Source of the DNA: Pseudomonadota bacterium
GTDB taxonomy: Bacteria; Pseudomonadota; Gammaproteobacteria; Pseudomonadales; UBA5518
NCBI GenBank assembly: GCA_963204845.1
Contig: CAUJIL010000243.1
Span: 1-11,779, forward strand
Direction of reading: 5' to 3'
Length of the DNA: 11,779 bases
Under the pieces are notes generated by a model. That model saw only the letters and a list, made by a program, of their open reading frames with translations. It had not been told where the DNA came from and did not search any database. Shown piece after piece: positions 6,223 through 11,779 of the stretch. Within the stretch, counting starts at the first letter, position 1; each line of letters begins with the position of its first letter. The position numbers were made by a program, and so were the translations under genes.

Positions 6223-7944
6223 ATGACTGCTCGATACAGCACACTTCGAACCGGTGTCCGTGGCCAGGCCTGGTGCCGGGTCGTGCTTGGAATGGTGATC
6301 CTGTGCTCGTTGACGGGCTGTGTCGAAAGCAACCGCACGGGCGTGCCGGATGGCGCGGCAGGCGATGCGATCGAGCGTTCCGACCGGCGGCCGAACCTGC
6401 TGGTGATCGTGGTCGACGACCTCGGGTATTCGGACCTCGGGGCGTTCGGCGGTGGCGATATCGAGACGCCGGTGCTCGACAGGCTGGCGAACGACGGGGT
6501 CAGGCTGGCGTCGTTCTACACGGCGCCGACCTGCTCGCCGACGCGGGCAGCGCTGTTGACCGGGACCGATCCGCATATCGCAGGGCTGGGCAACATGGCC
6601 GAGCTGCTGGCGGACAATCAGCGCGGCAAGCCGGGCCACGAGGGGTATCTTAACGAGCGTGTGGTGTCGGTCGCGACGCTGCTGCGCGAAGCCGGGTACT
6701 TCACCGCGATGACCGGCAAGTGGCATCTGGGCGTGCAACGGCAGCACGGTCCGGCCGCCCACGGGTTTGCGCGGTCGTTTGCCCTGCTCGACGGCGGTGC
6801 CGGTCATTTCGACGACACCGGTCTGATGGCGGCCACGCCGGTCGCGCAGTACCGCGAGGACGGTGAGCCTGCCGCCTGGCCGCGTGGCCGGTATTCCTCG
6901 GACTTCTACACCGACAGGATGATCGACTATCTGCGCGAGAACGCCGGACGCAAGCCGTTCTTCGCCTATCTCGCCTTCAGCGCCGTGCACTGGCCGCTGC
7001 AGGCGCCGGACGAGCTGATCCGCAAGTATCAGGGACGCTACGACGAGGGATGGGACGTGTTGCGGGACGGGCGTCGTGCCGGACTGCGCCGGGCCGGTTT
7101 CGTTGAGCAGGAGGTCCCGTTCGTGGCACCGCCGGAATACCGGCCATGGACGACGCTCGCTCCGGAGCAGCAGCGCGTCGAGGTGAGGAAGATGGAAATC
7201 TATGCCGCGATGGTGGACAGCGTCGACCGGAACCTGGGGCGGCTGATGGAAGCACTGGAGCGCAGCGGCGAGTTGCGCGACACCGTGATCGTGTTCATGT
7301 CCGACAACGGTGCCGAAGGCACGCCACTCGAGAAGAGTCCGCTGTTCGGCGACTGGATCGCGCGCTTCGACAATTTGCTCGGGAACATGGGCCGCGCCGG
7401 ATCGTACGTGTTCTATGGCCCGAACTGGGCGCATGCGACGACGGTCCCGGGAAGACATTACAAGAGCCATGTGGCGGAAGGAGGGATCCGTGCGCCCGCG
7501 TTCCTGTGGCGAGCAGGGCCAGCCGGTCAGGGTGCCATCGCGCGCACTCCGGTCACCGTGATGGACATCGCGCCCACACTGCTGGAGCTGGCAGGGGTGA
7601 CGCATCCGGGGTCTCACGAGGGCCGCTCCGTCGCTCCGCTGCGTGGCCGCAGCCTCGCGCCGCTGCTCGGGCAGCCCACCGCCCGCATTCATCCCGTCGA
7701 TGCCGCGTTCGGCGTGGAGCTGTTCGGCCGACGGGCGATGCGCGAGGGCGACTGGAAGGCGTTTCTGGAACCGCCACCGTTCGGCAGCGGTCGCTGGGAA
7801 CTGTACGATCTGGCGCAGGACCCGGGCGAGACGCGCGATCTGGCTGCGCAGCAACCGGACGTGCTGCAACGGCTGGTGGGCAGGTGGCGGGAATGGGCGG
7901 AAGAGGTCGGGGTGGTGCTTCCGGAAGGTCAATCGGGTTACTAG
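6223..7944 (+). CDS. Arylsulfatase-type sulfatase, lipoprotein
   Basis: Sulfatases of this family hydrolyse sulfate esters. The 573-residue protein carries the core signature C-S-P-T-R-A-A-L-L-T-G with Cys104, the residue converted to formylglycine in the active site. Other expected sites are Asp65-Asp66 for the metal, the T-G-K-W-H-L-G motif with Lys166 and His168, His256 in AVHWP, S-D-N-G with Asp361-Asn362, and Lys414 in the HYKSHVAEGGIRAP segment. The N-terminus is a lipoprotein signal: a hydrophobic stretch ending L-T-G-C, with Cys33 the lipidated residue, so it should be anchored in the cell envelope. Length fits arylsulfatases (about 530-580). AGGAGG lies 5 bases upstream of the ATG. 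The formylglycine-generating enzyme it needs is not in the window. The exact substrate (aryl, sugar or other sulfate ester) cannot be told. It is followed after 16 bases by the dehydrogenase genes. Confidence 0.93.
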   Translation: MTARYSTLRTGVRGQAWCRVVLGMVILCSLTGCVESNRTGVPDGAAGDAIERSDRRPNLLVIVVDDLGYSDLGAFGGGDIETPVLDRLANDGVRLASFYTAPTCSPTRAALLTGTDPHIAGLGNMAELLADNQRGKPGHEGYLNERVVSVATLLREAGYFTAMTGKWHLGVQRQHGPAAHGFARSFALLDGGAGHFDDTGLMAATPVAQYREDGEPAAWPRGRYSSDFYTDRMIDYLRENAGRKPFFAYLAFSAVHWPLQAPDELIRKYQGRYDEGWDVLRDGRRAGLRRAGFVEQEVPFVAPPEYRPWTTLAPEQQRVEVRKMEIYAAMVDSVDRNLGRLMEALERSGELRDTVIVFMSDNGAEGTPLEKSPLFGDWIARFDNLLGNMGRAGSYVFYGPNWAHATTVPGRHYKSHVAEGGIRAPAFLWRAGPAGQGAIARTPVTVMDIAPTLLELAGVTHPGSHEGRSVAPLRGRSLAPLLGQPTARIHPVDAAFGVELFGRRAMREGDWKAFLEPPPFGSGRWELYDLAQDPGETRDLAAQQPDVLQRLVGRWREWAEEVGVVLPEGQSGY

Positions 7945-7960
7945 ACACGGGAGGTGGTTC

Positions 7961-8533
7961 ATGGCGATCAACCGAAGGGATTTCATCCAGCGCGGTCTTG
8001 GTGGTGTATCGCTCGCGCTGGCGTTCGACATCGGTGGCGGGGTGTTTCTGCTGACGCCCGGGGAGGCGCGTGCGCAGGCCGTGGCGCTGCGCAACCTCGG
8101 TGCGGCGGAGGCGGCGGGACTCGAGCGCCTGGCCGACGCGCTGCTGCCCGGTGCGGCGGCGGCGGGTGTCACGCATTTCATCGATCACCAGCTGGGGGTG
8201 GATCCGGATGCGTGCCTGCTGATCGCGAAGTACTTCCAGGTGCCGCCGCCGTATGCGGATTTCTACCGCACGGGGCTGGCGGAGTGTGAGCGGCTGGCAC
8301 GCCAGGAGTCCCCGCAGGGGCTCGCCGGTCTCGGCGAGGAGGCGCTGCAGAGCCTGATCATGGCGATCGGCAAGCCGGGGACGAAGACGGCGGAAGGGTT
8401 CGACCTGTCGCTGTTCTATCTGTGCCTGCGATCGGATGCCGTCGATGTGGTCTACGGCACGCCGGCGGGGTTCGAGAAGCTCAATGTTCCTTACATGGCG
8501 CACATCGTGCCCCCGGAGGGATGGAATGGCTAA
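7961..8533 (+). CDS. Dehydrogenase small subunit, gluconate 2-DH subunit 3 family
   Basis: This 190-residue protein opens with a twin-arginine signal, N-R-R-D-F-I-Q (residues 4-10), followed by a hydrophobic stretch and a likely cleavage site at A-R-A-Q-A (about 34-38). The rest has the features of the gluconate 2-dehydrogenase subunit 3 family: a helical start with L-E-R-L-A-D-A-L-L-P-G (about 54-64), a G-V-T-H-F-I-D-H-Q-L segment, and a Y-x-D-F-Y-R-x-G-L region. In the known complexes this small subunit binds the GMC flavoprotein subunit and, in Burkholderia FAD-glucose dehydrogenase, carries it out through the Tat pathway. The ATG is preceded by GGGAGG with 6-base spacing. The gene overlaps the GMC gene by 8 bases, which fits one complex. 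The family call is from overall pattern rather than a strict motif. Confidence 0.85.
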   Translation: MAINRRDFIQRGLGGVSLALAFDIGGGVFLLTPGEARAQAVALRNLGAAEAAGLERLADALLPGAAAAGVTHFIDHQLGVDPDACLLIAKYFQVPPPYADFYRTGLAECERLARQESPQGLAGLGEEALQSLIMAIGKPGTKTAEGFDLSLFYLCLRSDAVDVVYGTPAGFEKLNVPYMAHIVPPEGWNG

Positions 8534-10103
8534 GACCATGGACAAAGTGGATGTGGTGGTGGTCGGCGCCGGTGCGGCGGGCAGTGTCTATGCGGCGGTG
8601 CTGGCCGAAGCCGGGCGCAGCGTGCTGGTGCTCGAGCGCGGCGTGGAGCGCCGGCTGCAGGATCTCTACAGCTCGCAGATCTGGGCCCGGCGCCTGAAGT
8701 GGGGCTCGCCGCACGTGGTCGAGGACGGCCCCGACAGCATCTGGTACAACTTCAACGCGGGCCACGGTTTTGGCGGCGCGGCGATCCACCACTACGCCGT
8801 GTGGCCTCGCTACCACCCGGAGGATTTCGAGCTCGCGAGCCGCTACGGCAAGGGGCTGGACTGGCCGCTCGATTACGGTGCGCTGCGTCCCTGGTACGAC
8901 CTTGTGCAGAGCGACGTGGGCATGGCCGGCGATGCGCAGCAGGAAGTCTGGCGGCCGCAAGGCGAGCCCTACCCGCTGCCGCCGGTACTGGTGAGCAATC
9001 ACGGCCGTGTGCTCGCCCGCGGGTTCGAGCGTCTGGGGATGCGTACGGCGCCGATACCGATGGCGGTGCTGACGCAGCCGTACAAGGGACGGCCGGCGTG
9101 CATCTGGGACGGCTGGTGCGACGCGGGTTGCCCGACCGGCGCGCTGGCCAATCCGCTGGTGGTGTATCTGCCGCGCGCGCAGCAGGCCGGAGCGCGCCTG
9201 CAGGGCAAAGCGCACGTGACGCGCGTGCTGCTCGACGACGCCGGCAAGCGGGTGGCGGGAGTGGAGTACTTCACGACCGACGGCGAGCGCGTGGTGCAGC
9301 CGGCGGATGCGGTCGTGCTGTGCGCGTTCACGGTCGAGAATTCGCGGGTCCTGCTGAACTCCGCCACGGCGGCGCATCCGCAGGGTCTGGCCAACCGCAG
9401 CGGCACGGTGGGGCGCTACCTGATGTCGCATCCGGCGCTCTCGGTGTTCGGCAGCTTCGAGGAGGACATGCAGAACTATCTGGGGGCCACGGGCGGGCAG
9501 TTGCTGTGCCAGGAGGCTTTCGCCAAGACCGGGGATCCGCAGGGTGCGTTCGGCAGCCGCCAGTGGGAAATCGGGTTGGCACTCAAGCCGAACGATCTGC
9601 TCGGCATCGCGATGTCGCGCCCGGACATCTGGGGGCAGGCGCTGCACCAGTTCATGCGTGAGGGTGCGCGCGGTCTGGGCTCGATGGTCGGTGTGTGCGA
9701 GGACCAGCCGCTGGCGGAGAACCGGATCGCGCTGGCGGATCGCAAGGACCGTTTCGGAATGCCGCTGGCGCGAGTGACGTATCGCACCAGTGACGAAGGC
9801 CGCAAGTTGTGGCAAACCGCGACGCGCGAAGGCGTTGCGCTGTTCAAGGCGGCGGGTGCGAAGGAAGCCTGGCACGGCCCGCAGGCGGGCCAGCACATCA
9901 TGGGCGGGACGATCATGGGCGCGGATCCGGCCCGTTCGGTGCTCAACGGCAACGCGCAGAGTCACGACATCCCGAACCTGTTCGTCGGCGGACCGAGCGT
10001 GTTCCCGACCAGTTCCTCGGTGAACTCCACGTTCACGGCCCATGCGGTGGCGATGAAATCCGCGCACTACATGGTGAAGCACTGGGGGGAAGTGCGTGCG
10101 TGA
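8526..10103 (+). CDS. GMC-family FAD-dependent dehydrogenase, large subunit
   Basis: GMC enzymes oxidise alcohol groups using FAD. The 525-residue product starts with a dinucleotide-binding fold, V-V-V-G-A-G-A-A-G-S (residues 11-20), with the ribose-binding acidic residue at Glu37. Near the C-terminus, H-I-M-G-G-T-I-M-G (His457) and F-P-T-S-S-S-V-N-S-T (Asn500) give a His-Asn catalytic pair 43 residues apart, the same spacing as His516 and His559 of glucose oxidase. Cys192, Cys198 and Cys202 form C-x5-C-x3-C, which I recall as the 3Fe-4S ligand pattern of Burkholderia FAD-glucose dehydrogenase. There is no signal peptide, so export probably depends on the Tat-signal partner encoded just upstream. 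GGAGG (8515-8519) lies inside the upstream gene, 6 bases before this ATG. No cytochrome c subunit follows. The substrate is unknown; desulfated sugar or alcohol is inferred from context. Confidence 0.92.
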   Translation: MAKTMDKVDVVVVGAGAAGSVYAAVLAEAGRSVLVLERGVERRLQDLYSSQIWARRLKWGSPHVVEDGPDSIWYNFNAGHGFGGAAIHHYAVWPRYHPEDFELASRYGKGLDWPLDYGALRPWYDLVQSDVGMAGDAQQEVWRPQGEPYPLPPVLVSNHGRVLARGFERLGMRTAPIPMAVLTQPYKGRPACIWDGWCDAGCPTGALANPLVVYLPRAQQAGARLQGKAHVTRVLLDDAGKRVAGVEYFTTDGERVVQPADAVVLCAFTVENSRVLLNSATAAHPQGLANRSGTVGRYLMSHPALSVFGSFEEDMQNYLGATGGQLLCQEAFAKTGDPQGAFGSRQWEIGLALKPNDLLGIAMSRPDIWGQALHQFMREGARGLGSMVGVCEDQPLAENRIALADRKDRFGMPLARVTYRTSDEGRKLWQTATREGVALFKAAGAKEAWHGPQAGQHIMGGTIMGADPARSVLNGNAQSHDIPNLFVGGPSVFPTSSSVNSTFTAHAVAMKSAHYMVKHWGEVRA

Positions 10104-10118
10104 GCACCACGTGTCGAT

Positions 10119-10134
10119 GGCGGTGGGACCCGCC
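10119..10134. terminator. Possible shared terminator hairpin
   Basis: GGCGG and CCGCC pair around a 6-base loop (TGGGAC) in the 40 bases between the convergent GMC and LysR genes. This is the expected place for a bidirectional terminator, but the stem is short and neither side has a T-run. Confidence 0.25.
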
Positions 10135-10143
10135 GGCGCCGGT

Positions 10144-11082
10144 TTACGCTTCCAGGCCGCAACGCCTGCGCAGGCACCCGATCAGGTACGTCGCGCTGGG
10201 CAACAGCGCGTGGGCCTTCAGGCAGGTGATCCCGACCGGTCCGGGGTCGGTGTCCAGCTCCACCGGCAGGACGACGAGACCGCTGGTGGGGCGGTATTCG
10301 ACGACCTTGCGCGGCAAGCCGAGGATGACGAACTTGCCGGTGGCGAGCAGGGCATCGACGCACAGTACCGACAGGGTATCGATGCGGCGCTGCGGCAGTC
10401 TGAGCTTCCTGTCGAAGAACACCCGCGCGAGTTGCTGGTATGCCAGCGAGTGCTCCTTGGGGACGATGCAGTATTCGCGCGCGATTTCTTCCAGCGTCAC
10501 GCTCCGGCGTTGTGCGAGCGGGTGGGAATGGTGCGCCGCGACACAGAGCTGGTCGTGATACAGGAGTTCCGTCGTGAACTCCTCGGAGTTCGTATCGGCC
10601 GGCAGCCGGCCTACGACGAGGTCGAGTTGCCGGTTGCGCAGTGCCTCGGTCAGCGCGTCGTGATCGCCTTCCGTGATGGAGACGCTGATCCCCGGGTACG
10701 CCTGCACCAGATCCGTGACCGCGAGCGCCGAGAGTCCGGCCGCTGCCACCGGCATGGTGCCGAGCGCCACCTTGCCGGTCCCGCTGCTGGCCAGTTGGGT
10801 GATCTCCTCGCCGGCCAGCCGTATCTCGCCGAAGATAACCAGCGCGCGCCGGTACAGCACCTGGGCGTATCCCGTCGGCTGGATGCCGCGGCTGTCGCGC
10901 TCGAAGAGCGGCACGCCGAGGGTCGCTTCCAGTTCGTGGATGCTCTTGCTGACGGCCGGTTGCGTCAACGACAGCCGTCGCGCGGCCTCCGCGATGCTGC
11001 GTGCCTCGACGACCGCGATGAACACACGCAGCTCCCGCGTTTTCAGGAGCCTTGGCAAGTTGTCAGCCAGCGACCTGTCCAA
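10144..11082 (-). CDS. LysR-family transcriptional regulator
   Basis: This 312-residue protein has the LysR winged helix-turn-helix at the N-terminus: L-R-V-F-I-A-V-V-E-A-R-S (18-29), A-A-R-R-L-S-L-T-Q-P-A-V-S-K-S-I (33-48) and L-G-V-P-L-F-E-R-D-S-R-G (55-66), followed by P-T-G-Y-A-Q. The remainder (about 90-300) looks like the two-lobed periplasmic-binding-protein-like effector domain. The style of R-G-I-Q-P-T and the A-G-E-E-I stretch resembles the GbpR group. The start is a TTG at 11082: no in-frame ATG exists near the HTH, and the frame closes upstream at TAG (11134-11136). No good Shine-Dalgarno precedes it. It is divergent from gcdH with an 86-base gap, the classic LysR arrangement, so gcdH is its likeliest target; it could also act on the convergent dehydrogenase cassette. 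Confidence 0.92.
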   Translation of the reverse strand: MDRSLADNLPRLLKTRELRVFIAVVEARSIAEAARRLSLTQPAVSKSIHELEATLGVPLFERDSRGIQPTGYAQVLYRRALVIFGEIRLAGEEITQLASSGTGKVALGTMPVAAAGLSALAVTDLVQAYPGISVSITEGDHDALTEALRNRQLDLVVGRLPADTNSEEFTTELLYHDQLCVAAHHSHPLAQRRSVTLEEIAREYCIVPKEHSLAYQQLARVFFDRKLRLPQRRIDTLSVLCVDALLATGKFVILGLPRKVVEYRPTSGLVVLPVELDTDPGPVGITCLKAHALLPSATYLIGCLRRRCGLEA

Positions 11083-11168
11083 GGGATTATCGGCCCGTCC
11101 CGGCGGCGGTGTCCGCCACAGCGTTTTTGCGCACTATAGACCAGCGTGACCTGGAAGGAGCAAATGGG
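11083..11168. promoter_or_regulatory. Divergent LysR/gcdH control region
   Basis: The 86 bases contain CACTATAGA around 11133-11140, giving TATAGA on the plus strand and TATAGT on the minus strand as overlapping possible -10 elements for the two genes. Neither has a convincing -35, which would suit an activator-dependent LysR target. GGAAGGAG at 11153-11160 is the gcdH ribosome binding site, 8 bases before its ATG at 11169. On the minus strand GATAAT (11086-11091) is too close to the TTG start to be its -10. Confidence 0.4.
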
Positions 11169-11779
11169 ATGACATCGCCCGGCTGGGCCAGTTTCGACTG
11201 GCAGGATCCGTTCCTGATGGCAGCACAATTCAGCGACGAGGAACGGCTGATCCGGGAAACGGCGCGCGTCTATGCCGAGGACCGGCTCGCCCCGCGCATT
11301 CGCGACGCGTACCGCACGGAATCCACCGATCCCGCCATCTTCCGCGAGATGGGCGAACTCGGCCTGCTGGGATCGACCATCGACGGCTACGGCTGCCCGG
11401 GCGTCAACTACGTCAGCTACGGCCTCATCGCGCGCGAGATCGAGCGCGTGGACTCCGGCTACCGCTCGATGCTGAGCGTGCAGTCGAGCCTGGTGATGCA
11501 CCCGATCCATGCCTACGGCACCGAGGCACAGCGCGAAAAGTACCTTCCCAAGCTGGCGAGCGGCGAATGGATCGGCTGCTTCGGGCTGACCGAGCCCGAT
11601 GCCGGCTCCGACCCGGGCAGCCTGCTCACGCGCGCGCGCCGCGTCGACGGCGGCTACGTGCGGCGTGGCACCTAGACCTGGATCAGCAACGCGCCGCTCG
11701 GCGACGTGTTCGTCGTGTGGGCGCGCGGCGACGACGAGCGCATTCGCGGCTTCGTGCTCGAGAAGGGAATGAAGGGTCT
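11169..11779 (+). pseudogene. gcdH: Glutaryl-CoA dehydrogenase, interrupted by TAG, partial
   Basis: Glutaryl-CoA dehydrogenase is an FAD enzyme that oxidises and decarboxylates glutaryl-CoA to crotonyl-CoA in lysine, tryptophan and glutarate catabolism. The frame matches the family closely: F-D-W-Q-D-P (9-14), S-G-Y-R-S-M-L-S-V-Q-S-S-L-V-M-H-P-I (96-113), G-C-F-G-L-T-E-P-D-A-G-S-D-P-G-S (136-151). At codon 169 (11673-11675) there is TAG, after which the same frame continues as T-W-I-S-N-A-P-L-G-D-V-F-V-V-W-A-R and R-G-F-V-L-E-K-G-M-K-G to the right edge. Relatives have Lys in this spot (G-T-K-T-W-I), so one A-to-T change in AAG explains the stop. The two residues before G-T are Arg-Arg where relatives have something like Leu-Asn. 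It may be a decaying gene, a sequencing error, or, much less likely, readthrough. The catalytic Glu lies beyond the window. Confidence 0.9.
11673..11675 (+). other. In-frame amber codon within gcdH
   Basis: TAG replaces the conserved Lys codon of the G-T-K-T-W-I motif; the reading frame on both sides is intact glutaryl-CoA dehydrogenase, so no frameshift is involved. Confidence 0.9.

Noticed and set aside
5986..8181. Long minus-strand open frame antisense to the sulfatase region
   Set aside because: No family motif, no plausible ribosome binding site, and fully opposite the well-supported sulfatase and small-subunit genes.
8481..10082. Long minus-strand open frame antisense to the GMC gene
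   Set aside because: Composition is the mirror of the GMC coding frame (Arg/His/Ala-rich) without domain signatures.
11673..11675. Recoding of TAG as pyrrolysine or another amino acid
   Set aside because: The site is a conserved Lys in ordinary homologues, no other gene here needs recoding, and a point mutation or base-call error is far simpler.
1..11779. tRNA, rRNA, CRISPR, insertion sequence or phage genes
   Set aside because: No tRNA-like cloverleaf, regularly spaced repeat array, transposase or phage motif was seen on either strand by reading.

Overview
The window is GC-rich (about two thirds G+C by eye) and densely packed with genes of proteobacterial type: an E. coli-like SdhB, a class II fumarase, an outer-membrane TonB-dependent receptor, a lipoprotein sulfatase and a Tat-exported redox subunit. 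This indicates a Gram-negative aerobe, most plausibly a gammaproteobacterium, although the lineage cannot be fixed from this sequence alone. No tRNA, rRNA, insertion sequence, CRISPR array or phage gene was seen.

Layout. (1) 1-271, minus: N-terminal part of a DUF1214-like protein running off the left edge, followed by a 257-base gap. (2) 529-1995, minus: fumC, divergent across 163 bases from 2159-2866, plus: sdhB. Together they cover two consecutive TCA steps (succinate to fumarate to malate), but sdhC, sdhD and sdhA are not beside sdhB. (3) 2925-3626, plus: a TetR-family regulator. (4) 3789-10103, plus: four genes on one strand, namely a TonB-dependent receptor, a CSPTR-type sulfatase lipoprotein, a Tat-signal small subunit of the gluconate 2-dehydrogenase subunit 3 family, and a GMC-type flavoprotein dehydrogenase. 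The last three are tightly packed (16-base gap, then 8-base overlap). (5) 10144-11082, minus: a LysR-type regulator, convergent with the GMC gene and divergent from (6) 11169-11779, plus: a glutaryl-CoA dehydrogenase gene (gcdH) interrupted by an in-frame TAG and cut by the right edge.

How they may work together (inference). The receptor would bring a sulfated compound across the outer membrane. The sulfatase, anchored at the cell envelope, would remove the sulfate and expose a hydroxyl. The GMC dehydrogenase, probably carried out through the Tat pathway by its small partner, would oxidise that hydroxyl. The GMC subunit has a C-x5-C-x3-C motif like the one I recall binding a 3Fe-4S cluster in bacterial FAD-glucose dehydrogenase, but no cytochrome c subunit is present, so its electron acceptor is unknown. 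The TetR gene lies just upstream of the receptor and is a candidate regulator of the cassette. The LysR gene more likely controls gcdH, as gcdH is paired with a LysR regulator in pseudomonads.

The points most worth checking are the sulfatase-dehydrogenase cassette, a 12-bp-stem hairpin between the receptor and sulfatase genes, the amber codon in gcdH, a Pro-to-Gln change in the fumarase signature loop, and an A+T-rich direct repeat upstream of the receptor.
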